Below are positions 53,632 through 63,105 of a stretch of 64,000 bases of DNA, piece after piece (position 1 is the stretch's first letter; every line of letters begins with the position of its first letter). The notes beneath the pieces were generated by a model that searched no databases, was not told the origin of the DNA, and saw nothing but the letters and a program-made list of their open reading frames with translations. Made by a program: the position numbers and the translations under genes. The stretch spans positions 45,005-109,004 of the forward strand of contig JAFAVK010000102.1 in assembly GCA_019242475.1 (NCBI GenBank). Direction: 5' to 3'. The DNA comes from Acidobacteriota bacterium (GTDB lineage: Bacteria; Acidobacteriota; Blastocatellia; Pyrinomonadales; Pyrinomonadaceae).

Positions 53632-54549
53632 TCAGTTCACGCGCAACGTCACGGCGTTGCTCTCGACGCCGCGGACGTTGACGGTGACGCTGAGGTCGCC
53701 GGCGCCGGAGAGTTCCGGAGGGAGGCGCACCGTCACCTGCGCGAGCCAGCTCAAATCCTTCGCGCCTCCGACGCCTTCGACCGGCAGGTCGAAGACGCGC
53801 TGCTGAGAGTCCACGGCGCGCGCCGTGACGAAAGCCTGCTCGCCGGTCGCGGCGAGCCGGACGCCGACGACGAGGAGCGTGACGCGCGTGCGCCCGTCCG
53901 AGCTGAGGTTGCGCTCCTTCGTGGTGTTCACGTCGAAGGGCTCGGCCGTCAGCGCCACGGAGTCGAAGGCGGCGGCGCGACTCGTCGTGCTGTTGGTGAG
54001 CAGGAGAGGTTTGGGCGGCTCGTTGCCCGCGCGTCTCTGCCCGTAGGTGAGATTGTCTACGACGGCGGGCGGAACCGGCTCGGGCGCGTCAAGCGTGACG
54101 AGCATCCAGGCTATGGGGGCGTCGGAGACGAAGCCGACGAAGTCCGAGCCGTCCCCCTGGGTCATTAACACCTTCTCCCCCGCGGAAGTCTCGACCTCCA
54201 TCGGGCGCGCGAACTGGTCGAGGCCCACGGCCGTCGTCCCCGGCGGGAGGTCGATGCGTAAGAGCGTGATCTCGGGCACGCTGTTGGAGACCAGCACCTT
54301 GCCCGGCATACCCGGCCGCGTGCCGATGTGAGCCCCTAAACCCACGACGCCGAAGTGCAGCCCGTCGATGGTGTCGCGCCACCAATCGAAGCTCTCGACC
54401 GAGTCGAAGTCGAGCGTGTGCAGGTTCTGCGAGGCGGCCGCGAAGGCCGCGCGGTCGCGGAAGACCGTCGCGCCGGCGTTAGCAGCCGAGAAGAGGCAGA
54501 GTAGGGAGAGGGTGACGAGAGACAGAACGCGTTTAGCAGCGAGGGGCAT
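53632..54549 (-). CDS. Secreted protein with TIGR03437-like C-terminal domain
   Basis: Signal peptide; C-term LSWLAQVTVRLPPELSGAGDLSVTVNVRGVESNAVTLRVN. Confidence 0.7.
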   Translation of the reverse strand: MPLAAKRVLSLVTLSLLCLFSAANAGATVFRDRAAFAAASQNLHTLDFDSVESFDWWRDTIDGLHFGVVGLGAHIGTRPGMPGKVLVSNSVPEITLLRIDLPPGTTAVGLDQFARPMEVETSAGEKVLMTQGDGSDFVGFVSDAPIAWMLVTLDAPEPVPPAVVDNLTYGQRRAGNEPPKPLLLTNSTTSRAAAFDSVALTAEPFDVNTTKERNLSSDGRTRVTLLVVGVRLAATGEQAFVTARAVDSQQRVFDLPVEGVGGAKDLSWLAQVTVRLPPELSGAGDLSVTVNVRGVESNAVTLRVN

Positions 54550-54725
54550 AGCCGCTGTCCTCCTATGCGCCGAGAAGTTTACGCGGCCACCCGCGCGCCC
54601 GCAAACGTTTTTCCGTCCGCACCCGCTACCTCTTCCACAAGACAGTTAGCCTCGCGGGACGACTGCTTAATGAACTCGCCACAGCCCCGCCCTGAAATAT
54701 TTTTTCGGAATCCGAGCTTTTCATG

Positions 54726-54757
54726 TTGACTCTGTAGTCGAATACAGACTCTATACT
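54726..54757 (+). promoter_or_regulatory. MerR-type promoter/operator
   Basis: TTGACT-20bp-TATACT (or 19 bp to CTATAC) with dyad CTGTA-GTCGAA-TACAG in the spacer, upstream of the merR-like gene. Confidence 0.75.
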
Positions 54758-54840
54758 GGAAGTATCTTGGGGCGGGGGCCGAATTGATGCGTGAAATGAA
54801 GCGGGTAAAGACGGTGGTGGGCGAGGACGAGGGGCGGCGG

Positions 54841-55305
54841 ATGCTGAAGATAGGTGAGGTCTCGAAGCGTAGCGGGATCGGTATCGAGGCGCTTCGATTC
54901 TACGAGAAGTCGGGGCTGCTCGACCGGCCGTCGCGCACCTACGGCGGCTACCGCGTCTACGGCGAGGACGTGCTCGAACGCCTCGCCTTCATCAAGCAGG
55001 CTCAGGCGCTCGGCTTCTCGCTCGAAGAGATACGGAAAATCATAGACGACGCGCGTAAAGGCGAGAGCCCCTGCGAGGAGGTGCGCGAGATCGTCCGCCG
55101 CCGCATGGCGGAACTCGACGAGCGCCTGCGCGAGCTGCAACGCCACCGCAGGGAGCTGAAGGCCACGCTCAAAGAGTGGGACGAGGTCGGCCGCGCGCCC
55201 GGCCACATCTGCGGTCTGATAGAGGGCTCGCACGTCGAACACGTGGGTCATCGCCACGGGGCGGACGAGCTGAAGAGGAAGAAGCGTGGCCCGCGGAGCG
55301 TGTGA
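54841..55305 (+). CDS. MerR family heavy-metal-responsive transcriptional regulator
   Basis: [68 protein letters not shown]. Track ORF opens at 54784; start uncertain. Confidence 0.85.
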   Translation: MLKIGEVSKRSGIGIEALRFYEKSGLLDRPSRTYGGYRVYGEDVLERLAFIKQAQALGFSLEEIRKIIDDARKGESPCEEVREIVRRRMAELDERLRELQRHRRELKATLKEWDEVGRAPGHICGLIEGSHVEHVGHRHGADELKRKKRGPRSV

Positions 55306-55324
55306 CGGGGCAAAGGAGTTGGAT

Positions 55325-57766
55325 ATGGAAGCGACGGCGGTGAGGAAAGAGGAGTTCGTAGACCCGGTATGCGGGATGACTGTTGACCCGGCGAAGGCGG
55401 CGGGCGTGAGCGAGCGCGACGGCGTGCGCTACTACTTCTGTTCCGCCGGGTGCAAGGCGAAGTTCGACGCGGGCGCTCCGGCGCGTGAAGCGGAAGGAGG
55501 GGCGAGCTGCTGCGCGCCTTCGTCCTCTGCCGGGGCGCAGGAGGCGAGCTGCTGCGGCGGGGGTGCCGCGGCCGCTCCCGTGCAACTGGGTTCGCTGCGA
55601 CGCGGCCCGGCCGCCTACGGCGCCGCCGCGCACGTCCACGCTGCTTCCGCGCACGCCTATTACGCTGCGCCGCCACAGTCGCAGGGCCGCGCCGCGGCGA
55701 GGGACACGGGTGCCGAAGAGGCGCAGGCGGAGAGCTACCGCACGATGATGCGCAAGTTCTGGTTCGCGGCGGCCGTCGGCGTCCCGCTCCTCCTGATGAT
55801 GTTCGCGGAGTTCGTGCCCTCCTTGCGAGAGTCGATGATGCACTACCACCGGCTCATAGGCTTCGCCTCGGCCGTCGTGACGCTGCCCGTGCTCGCCTGG
55901 TCTGGCCGGCAATTCTTCGAGAGCGCGTGGAACGGGCTACGCAACCACAACACGAATATGGACACGCTGGTCGCGCTCGGCACGGGCTCGGCCTGGCTCT
56001 ACTCCGTCGTCGCACTCGTCGCGCCGGGGCTCTTCCCGGCGGGCACGGCGGGGATGTACTTCGAGGTGGCCGTCATCGTCATCGCGCTCATCCTGCTGGG
56101 GCAGGCGCTTGAGGTGAGGGCCAAGAGCCGTTCGAGCGCGGCCATCAGGAAGCTGCTGGAGCTTCAGGCTAAGACCGCGCGCGTCATCCGCGACGGCCGC
56201 GAGTTGGACGTACCGGTCGAGGAGGTCGTCGTCGGAGACACGGTGCTCGTGCGCCCCGGTGAGAAGGTGCCCGTAGACGGCATGATTTTAGAAGGCGAGT
56301 CGGCGATAGACGAGTCGGTCGTCACGGGCGAGTCCGTGCCTGTGGACAAGCGCGCGGGAGATCAGGTGATAGGTTCGAGCGTCAACAAGACGGGCGCGTT
56401 CACCTTCCGCGCGACGAAGGTGGGCGCGGACACGGCGCTCGCGCGCATCGTCGAGATGGTCGAGCGCGCGCAGAGTTCAAAGCCTCCAATCGGACGGCTC
56501 GTTGATAAGGTCAGCTCCTACTTCGTCCCCTCGGTCATGATTATCGCGATCCTGACATTTCTCGCGTGGATCAACTTCGGGCCGGAGCCCGCGGTCAACC
56601 ACGCGGTCGTGACGATGGTCGCCGTGCTCGTCATCGCGTGTCCATGCGCGCTGGGGCTCGCGACGCCCATCAGCCTGATGGTCGGGGTCGGGAAGGCCGC
56701 GGAGCACGGCGTGCTCATCCGCAACGGCGAAGCTTTGGAGACCGCCTCGCGCCTGACCACGGTCGTTCTCGACAAGACCGGCACGATCACGAAGGGGAGG
56801 CCGGAGCTAACGGACGTGCTGCCGCTCGAAGGCTTCACCGAAGAGGAAATGCTGCGCTTGGCGGCCGTAGCCGACCGTCGGAGTGAGCACCCGCTCGCGG
56901 CGGCCATCGTCGAAGGCGCACGCGCACGCGGGATAGAGCTGGGCGAGCCCGAGCAGTTCGAGGCCGTGCCCGGTCATGGCGTAGAGGCGACTGTCGAAGG
57001 CAGGCGCGTCGCGGTCGGCAACAGGAAGCTGATGACGCGGGAGAAAGTCTCGCTGGCCGAGTTCGAGGAGAACGCGGCGCGGCTCGCCGACGAGGGCAAG
57101 ACCCCGATGTTCGTCGCCGTGGACGGCCGTGCCGCCGGGATCATAGGCGTCGCCGACACCATCAAGGAAGACTCGATCGAGGCCATCCGCGCGCTGGAGG
57201 GAATGGGCGTCGAGGTCGTAATGATTACCGGCGACAACGAGCGCACTGCACGGGCCATCGCCCGACAAGTAGGCATCGGGCGCGTGCTCGCGGATGTACT
57301 CCCAGAAGAGAAGGCGCGGCAGGTGGAGATGCTTCAGGTCGAGGGGCGCTCGGACAAGGAGCGAGGCGGCCGCGGCGCTCGTCTCATCGGCATGGTCGGC
57401 GACGGCATCAATGACGCGCCGGCGCTCGCGCAGGCCGATGTGGGCTTCGCCATTGGAACGGGTACAGACGTTGCGATTGAGGCGGCGGACGTGACGCTCG
57501 TCGGCGGGTCATTGCGCGGCGTCGTCACCGCGATAGAGGTGTCACGCGCGACTCTTCGGAACATCAAGCAGAACCTGTTCGGGGCGTTCGTCTACAACGT
57601 GCTCGGTATACCCGTCGCGGCCGGCGTGCTCTACCCGGTGCTGGGGCTGCTGCTCTCGCCCATCATCGCGGGCGCGGCGATGGCCGCTTCGAGCATCACG
57701 GTCGTGACGAACGCGAACCGGCTGCGGTTCTTCGAGCCGCGGCGAGTCAAGGGGGTGAAGGCATGA
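55325..57766 (+). CDS. copA: Copper-translocating P-type ATPase with N-terminal YHS domain
   Basis: [35 protein letters not shown] (YHS); [40 protein letters not shown]. Confidence 0.9.
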   Translation: MEATAVRKEEFVDPVCGMTVDPAKAAGVSERDGVRYYFCSAGCKAKFDAGAPAREAEGGASCCAPSSSAGAQEASCCGGGAAAAPVQLGSLRRGPAAYGAAAHVHAASAHAYYAAPPQSQGRAAARDTGAEEAQAESYRTMMRKFWFAAAVGVPLLLMMFAEFVPSLRESMMHYHRLIGFASAVVTLPVLAWSGRQFFESAWNGLRNHNTNMDTLVALGTGSAWLYSVVALVAPGLFPAGTAGMYFEVAVIVIALILLGQALEVRAKSRSSAAIRKLLELQAKTARVIRDGRELDVPVEEVVVGDTVLVRPGEKVPVDGMILEGESAIDESVVTGESVPVDKRAGDQVIGSSVNKTGAFTFRATKVGADTALARIVEMVERAQSSKPPIGRLVDKVSSYFVPSVMIIAILTFLAWINFGPEPAVNHAVVTMVAVLVIACPCALGLATPISLMVGVGKAAEHGVLIRNGEALETASRLTTVVLDKTGTITKGRPELTDVLPLEGFTEEEMLRLAAVADRRSEHPLAAAIVEGARARGIELGEPEQFEAVPGHGVEATVEGRRVAVGNRKLMTREKVSLAEFEENAARLADEGKTPMFVAVDGRAAGIIGVADTIKEDSIEAIRALEGMGVEVVMITGDNERTARAIARQVGIGRVLADVLPEEKARQVEMLQVEGRSDKERGGRGARLIGMVGDGINDAPALAQADVGFAIGTGTDVAIEAADVTLVGGSLRGVVTAIEVSRATLRNIKQNLFGAFVYNVLGIPVAAGVLYPVLGLLLSPIIAGAAMAASSITVVTNANRLRFFEPRRVKGVKA

Positions 57767-58140
57767 GTGCGACGCAGATAATTATCACGCTCGTAGGCGT
57801 AGGACTTATCGGCTGGATCGTCTGGTACTTCTGGCTCTGGAAGGGGGAGGCGGTGGCGGCACAGGCTGGGGCCGGGGGCGTTCAGATAGTTAACGTGACG
57901 GTGAAGGGTGGCTACCAGCCCGCCGCAATCGTCGTCGAGGCGGGCCGTCCTGTGCGCCTCAACTTTACGCGCCGCGAGGCTTCGCTCTGCGGCGAGGAGG
58001 TGGTGCTGCCGGAGTTCGGGAGGCGCGCGCACCTGCCCGAAGATAAGACTGTCCCCGTCGAGGTCACGCCGGAGAAGCCCGGCGAGTACGAGTTCACCTG
58101 CGGGATGAACATGTACAAGGGCCGGCTCATCGTCCGTTGA
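57763..58140 (+). CDS. Membrane-anchored cupredoxin-domain protein
   Basis: N-term [40 protein letters not shown]...[23 protein letters not shown] overlap with copA. Confidence 0.85.
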   Translation: MSATQIIITLVGVGLIGWIVWYFWLWKGEAVAAQAGAGGVQIVNVTVKGGYQPAAIVVEAGRPVRLNFTRREASLCGEEVVLPEFGRRAHLPEDKTVPVEVTPEKPGEYEFTCGMNMYKGRLIVR

Positions 58141-58189
58141 CGGGCGTAACAGGCGGCGCTGTAGTATTATCGTCGGAAGTTAATCAACC

Positions 58190-58666
58190 ATGCGACGGCT
58201 TCCCATCATCGTCCTGACCTGCCTGCTCTCCGCGAGCGGGTGGAGCCCCGTGCTCGCGGCGGCCTTCTGCCCGCGCGGGAAAGGGCACGACTGCTGCGCG
58301 TCGGAGTCGGCGAAAGACAAGCACGACCACGCCGCTCACCACGAGGGCATGGAGATGGGCGGCGCGGAAGCTCCGCGGCCGGCGCACACGAACGAAAGCC
58401 ACGAAGGCACTTCCGCCGCGGCGCTCGACCACCCCGTTAAAGACTGCTCCCACTGCGCAGCCCACTCGGGCGGCCCGAAGACTCCCGCCATCACCTTCGG
58501 CGTGACGATGAGTTCGGGGAGTGATGCGGCCTCAGCGCCGCCGCAGGTAGGACAGCTTCTCTTCCGCGCGTCGCCTTCGCCGAACCTGCTCGTTTCGTCG
58601 AGGCCCCACGCACCCCCAACGGGCGCGTCCCCGCGTCACGTCCTCCTCAGCGTCTTCCTGATCTAG
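58190..58666 (+). CDS. Small secreted His/Cys-rich protein
   Basis: Signal peptide; HDCCASESAKDKHDHAAHHEGMEMGG...DCSHCAAHSGG. Confidence 0.65.
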   Translation: MRRLPIIVLTCLLSASGWSPVLAAAFCPRGKGHDCCASESAKDKHDHAAHHEGMEMGGAEAPRPAHTNESHEGTSAAALDHPVKDCSHCAAHSGGPKTPAITFGVTMSSGSDAASAPPQVGQLLFRASPSPNLLVSSRPHAPPTGASPRHVLLSVFLI

Positions 58667-58803
58667 CTCCCTCCGTAGGGCACTCCGGCCGCTTCTCGCG
58701 CCCCGGTGCCGCCCGTCCCTGTCGCCTATCACAGAATCAACCAGGCGTTTGACCCGCCGGACATACTGCGTCCCGCGGGCCGGGAATTATTGAGAGGGGA
58801 GTC

Positions 58804-60825
58804 ATGAGCAGTATCAGGTTTTCAGAGTTCACAAAGATGATAGCGGCGTGGGGCGTCGTCGCCGCGCTGTTACTGGCCGGCGCGGTCGCGCCCGTCAGGG
58901 CGCAGCACGAGGGGCACGACATGTCCAACATGCAGGGCATGAAGATGTCGAAGCCCAAGCCCAAAGCCAGGAAGAAACCTAGGCCGAAGGCCCGAACGGC
59001 CGCGCGCCGGAAGAAAGCCGCGCGACCCGCGCAGCATAAACATGACATGGGCGGGATGAATATGAACGGCGCGCACACGCCGGCAGGCGCTCCCGCGTCA
59101 ACGCCCTCGCCCACGCACGGCCAGATGGAGCACATGCCGGGGATGCAGATGCCCGCCGCTTCCGGCACGCCCGCGCCGTCGGCGTCGCCTCGGCAGACGG
59201 ACATGAACAGCATGCCGGGGATGCAGATGCCTGCCTCCTCTCCCACGCCAGCCTCTACGGCGACGCCACAGCAGCAGCCGCACACGCACGACATGCCTGG
59301 GATGCAGATGCCCGCGGGCCAGCCGTCGCCGCAGGCCAAGCCCTCGCCCGAGCAGAAGATGGACATGAACATGCCCATGAACCACCCGATGCCGCAGGCC
59401 GGGCCGTCGCCGACGCCCGCCGAGGGCGGTATGGGGAACATGCCCGGCATGCAGCACGGCGAGCATGGTCAGGGCGCGATGAGCGGGATGGACATGTCCG
59501 GCGCCGGCTCGATGAAGATGGGGCCGCTGATGGTGATGTCGGAAGACGGGATGGGCGTCCGCGTCGGTTCGAGCGAGCACAACGTCCTTTCGATGGGCGC
59601 GATGGGCTCGGGCACCTCCTGGCAGCCGTCCTCGGGGCCGATGAACATGCACCACAAGGTCGCGGGCGACTGGCTGCTCATGTTCCACTACAACCTCGTC
59701 GGCGCGGTCAACCGACAGGGCGGGCCGCGCGGGGTGACGCAGGTCGAGTCGGCGAACTGGTTCATGCCGATGGCGTATCACAAGCTCGGTAAGGGCACTC
59801 TGCAACTGCGCGGCATGTTCAGCTTTGAGCCCTTCACCTTCCCGCCGGGAGGGTCGCCGCTCCTGTTCCAGACCGGCGAGACTTACAAGGGTCGGCCGCT
59901 GATTGACAGGCAACATCCGCACGACCTCTTCATGGAACTGTCGGCGCAGTACACGCACCCGCTCGGCGAGCGCGCGACGTGGTTTACCTACTTCGGCTAC
60001 CCCGGCGAGCCGGCGCTCGGCCCCGTCGCTTTCATGCACAGGATGTCGGCCTCGGAGAATCCCTCGGCCACGCTCGCGCACCACTTGCAGGACTCGACGC
60101 ACATCGCCTTCGGCGTGCTGACGACCGGCTTCACCTACCGCTGGTTCAAACTCGAAGGCTCGGTCTTCAACGGGCGCGAGCCGGACGAGAACCGCTACGA
60201 CTTCGACGCGCACAAGTGGAACTCGCGCTCGGCGCGTCTGTCGTTTATGCCGAACAAGAACTGGGCCTTCCAGATCAGTCACGGCTTCCTCAGAAGTCCC
60301 GAAGCGCAGGAGCCTGACGCCGACGTGCGGCGCACTACCGCGTCGGTGCAGTACAACCGCGCGTTCGACCGCGGCTACTGGGCCTCGGCCTTCGTCTGGG
60401 GGCGTAACCATATCAGCGAGCACGGCGAGGCGCGCAACCTCAACGGCTACACGTTCGAGTCCACGGTCAACTTCCTGACGCGCAACTACCTCTACACGCG
60501 GCTGGAGCTGGTGGACAAGGACGAGTTGCTGCGGGACGAAGACCGCGCGCTTCTGGGCATCACGGAAGACCACCCCTCGTTCCGCATCGGCGCGTACACC
60601 TTCGGCGGCTCGCGCGAAGTCTGGAACACGGACAAGGTCTCTTTCGCGCTGGGCAGCGACGTGACGTTCTACTCCAAGCCTTCGACACTCGACGCGATCT
60701 ACGGCCAGCGCCCGGTCTCCTGGAAACTCTTCTTTCGCATCCGACCGGGCAGGATGAAGATGGAATCCATGACCGGGACTCACGACGCGGGCGGCAATCA
60801 GCAGACGCCGCACGATCATCACTGA
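58804..60825 (+). CDS. Met/His-rich N-terminus followed by a predicted outer-membrane barrel-like domain; copper-associated
   Basis: Repeated MPGMQMP and MDM/HDM motifs (residues about 35-240) then a region rich in aromatic alternating strands (GDWLLMFHYNLVGAVN...). Confidence 0.75.
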   Translation: MSSIRFSEFTKMIAAWGVVAALLLAGAVAPVRAQHEGHDMSNMQGMKMSKPKPKARKKPRPKARTAARRKKAARPAQHKHDMGGMNMNGAHTPAGAPASTPSPTHGQMEHMPGMQMPAASGTPAPSASPRQTDMNSMPGMQMPASSPTPASTATPQQQPHTHDMPGMQMPAGQPSPQAKPSPEQKMDMNMPMNHPMPQAGPSPTPAEGGMGNMPGMQHGEHGQGAMSGMDMSGAGSMKMGPLMVMSEDGMGVRVGSSEHNVLSMGAMGSGTSWQPSSGPMNMHHKVAGDWLLMFHYNLVGAVNRQGGPRGVTQVESANWFMPMAYHKLGKGTLQLRGMFSFEPFTFPPGGSPLLFQTGETYKGRPLIDRQHPHDLFMELSAQYTHPLGERATWFTYFGYPGEPALGPVAFMHRMSASENPSATLAHHLQDSTHIAFGVLTTGFTYRWFKLEGSVFNGREPDENRYDFDAHKWNSRSARLSFMPNKNWAFQISHGFLRSPEAQEPDADVRRTTASVQYNRAFDRGYWASAFVWGRNHISEHGEARNLNGYTFESTVNFLTRNYLYTRLELVDKDELLRDEDRALLGITEDHPSFRIGAYTFGGSREVWNTDKVSFALGSDVTFYSKPSTLDAIYGQRPVSWKLFFRIRPGRMKMESMTGTHDAGGNQQTPHDHH

Positions 60826-60856
60826 CCGGCGAACGACATGGGCCGGAGGAAACACG

Positions 60857-62404
60857 ATGACCACATACGGAAGAGGCGGCTTCAGAGTCATGGCCGGCGC
60901 GCTGGTGGTGTTGCTCGCGCTCGTCTTCTTACCCTCGTCGGCGGGCGCGCACGCCAGGCTGCTCCGCTCACAGCCGGCGGCCGGCTCGACCGCGGGGCAG
61001 CCGCCGAAGCTCGTCGAGCTGTGGTTCAACGAAGAGCTGGAGCCGAACCTCAACACCGTCGAGGTTAAAGACGCGCGGGGCGGTCGCGTCGATCGGGGCG
61101 AAGTCACGCTCGGCGAAGGCGGTAAGAAGGTCGAGGCCGCTCTGGACGAACTCGCGTCCGGGACCTACGCCGTGGAATGGAAGGCGGTCTCGGCCGACGG
61201 GCACACGATACGCGGCCGGTTCAACTTCACCGTCGCGGGCGACGCCGCTGCCGCCGCCGCCAGTCAGTCGCCGTCGCCGAGACCGAAGGAGCCCGCGAGA
61301 GAGGCCGGCACCGCGGCCACACCTGTCCCGCAGGCGCAAGTAGCTAATACGGCCGACGAGTCACCCATCACCTGGGCCGACAGCCTCGACCGCTGGCTCG
61401 GCTACCTGGCGATGATGACGCTGTTCGGGGGCTTCGCCGTGAGACTGTTTGTTCTGGGGCCTGCTCTCGGACATGAAGGCGCGGGCGAAGGCGACGCGGC
61501 GTCCGCCACCGCCGTGAGGCGCACCCTAGTGCTGTTGCGCGCGGGCGTCATCGTCCTGCTCGCGGCGCTGCTCGTGTCGCTCGTCATGCAGTCGTCGGAA
61601 GTCTTCGGCGGCGGCCTCGCGGAAGCGGCCTCCGTCTATCACCTCCGCGGCCTAATCGGCGGGACGGGCTTCGGGAGGTCGTGGCTTTTACAGGCCGCGG
61701 CGGCGACGGCACTGCTTGTCGTCACCGTCCTCTTAGGCCGTACCTTCAGGGCCGGGACGGCGATGGGAGGCGCGGGGCTCTGGTGGGCGGGGTTGCTCGC
61801 GGCGGCCGTGCTCCTCTACGGGCCGGTGATGACGGGGCACGCGGCGGCGGCCGCCAAGGAGTACGCCCTCTCTTCGGCCTCCGACTGGCTACACTTAATG
61901 GCGGCCGGCTTTTGGGTCGGCGGCCTCTTCCACCTGGCGCTCGCGCTGCCTCCCGCGCTCTCACGTCTGAACGGCGTAAGGCGCACGCGCGCACTCGCCC
62001 GCGTGATCACACTCTTCACACGCCTGGCGGTGCCGTGCGTCGCCGTCCTCCTGCTGGCGGGCCTCTACAACTCCTGGACCCACGTGGGGAGCCTGAGTGA
62101 GCTGTGGGATACGCCTTACGGCCGGACGCTCCTCGTCAAAGTCTTACTTGTCTTGCTCATGCTCGCGCTCGGGGCGCTCAACGGATTCCGCCTCGGGCCG
62201 CGCGCGGACCAGCTAGCGGCGGCGGGAGACGGTTCGCAGGACGCGGGAGTCGAGCGAGGCTTTGTCCGCTCGGTGAAGGCTGAAGCCTTACTCGGCGTCC
62301 TCGTCCTGCTCGCCACCGCCGCCCTCGTCTTCATCACACCGGCCCGCGGTCACGCGGCCGGCGACATGAGAGTAAACCCTGCCGAGATACACGAAGGAAG
62401 ATAG
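60857..62404 (+). CDS. CopC-CopD fusion copper-resistance protein
   Basis: Signal peptide then HARLLRSQPAAGSTAGQPPKLVELWFNEELEPNLNTVEV..YAVEWKAVSADGHTIRGRFNFTV (CopC); C-terminal multi-TM CopD domain. Confidence 0.9.
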   Translation: MTTYGRGGFRVMAGALVVLLALVFLPSSAGAHARLLRSQPAAGSTAGQPPKLVELWFNEELEPNLNTVEVKDARGGRVDRGEVTLGEGGKKVEAALDELASGTYAVEWKAVSADGHTIRGRFNFTVAGDAAAAAASQSPSPRPKEPAREAGTAATPVPQAQVANTADESPITWADSLDRWLGYLAMMTLFGGFAVRLFVLGPALGHEGAGEGDAASATAVRRTLVLLRAGVIVLLAALLVSLVMQSSEVFGGGLAEAASVYHLRGLIGGTGFGRSWLLQAAAATALLVVTVLLGRTFRAGTAMGGAGLWWAGLLAAAVLLYGPVMTGHAAAAAKEYALSSASDWLHLMAAGFWVGGLFHLALALPPALSRLNGVRRTRALARVITLFTRLAVPCVAVLLLAGLYNSWTHVGSLSELWDTPYGRTLLVKVLLVLLMLALGALNGFRLGPRADQLAAAGDGSQDAGVERGFVRSVKAEALLGVLVLLATAALVFITPARGHAAGDMRVNPAEIHEGR

Positions 62405-62411
62405 CAACCGT

Positions 62412-62888
62412 ATGACAAAGAAGATTGTGATCGCACTTATAGTAGTCGCCGTTGCCGTCGCGGCCGCGCTCGCGCTGCGTCAGAGGCCCGCGCCTGAGAG
62501 AGCGGCCGTCAGCACGGCGGAAGCGCCGCACCGTCACACGCCGGCTGCGCGCCCGACGGCCGAAGCGGCGAGCGTGCCGGCGCACTACGAGACCGGGCCC
62601 GCCGCATCCAGCCTGTTGCCGACGCTGCCGCCGGAGAAGTTCCAGGGGGTCACGCGTGACGCCTACAAGGCGGTGGGGGAGATTCCTCGGCTCATCGCGC
62701 AGCTCCCGTGCTACTGCCACTGCGACCGCGGCTTCGGGCACAAGAGCCTCCAGAGCTGCTTCGTTGACGAGCACGCCGCCCACTGCGCCGTCTGCGTCGA
62801 GGAGGCGCTCACGGCTTACAAACTCCAAAAGCAGGGGCTCGGCGCGGCGCAGATACGCGAGCGCATCATCGCCCAATACGCGAATTAG
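62412..62888 (+). CDS. PCYCGC-motif-type protein
   Basis: IAQLPCYCHCDRGFGHKSLQSCFVDEHAAHCAVCVEEALTAYKLQKQG. Confidence 0.8.
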   Translation: MTKKIVIALIVVAVAVAAALALRQRPAPERAAVSTAEAPHRHTPAARPTAEAASVPAHYETGPAASSLLPTLPPEKFQGVTRDAYKAVGEIPRLIAQLPCYCHCDRGFGHKSLQSCFVDEHAAHCAVCVEEALTAYKLQKQGLGAAQIRERIIAQYAN

Positions 62889-63105
62889 TAGAGACTTGAT
62901 GGATGGCTCGCCCGGGTTCGAGGCTGTCGGCCGGGATGGCATGATACAGGTGTAGATATTTGATTTTGGCGCATAAGGAAGTGTTTACGTGTCATAAGGC
63001 TGAACGGTTACATAAGCAGTAGCTCCAACTGATGTCCTTACCTTAGAATAGAGCTGCTCGAAATTATCTCCCACCTTATACTGACGCAGGAGCGGATTCA
63101 TTAAA

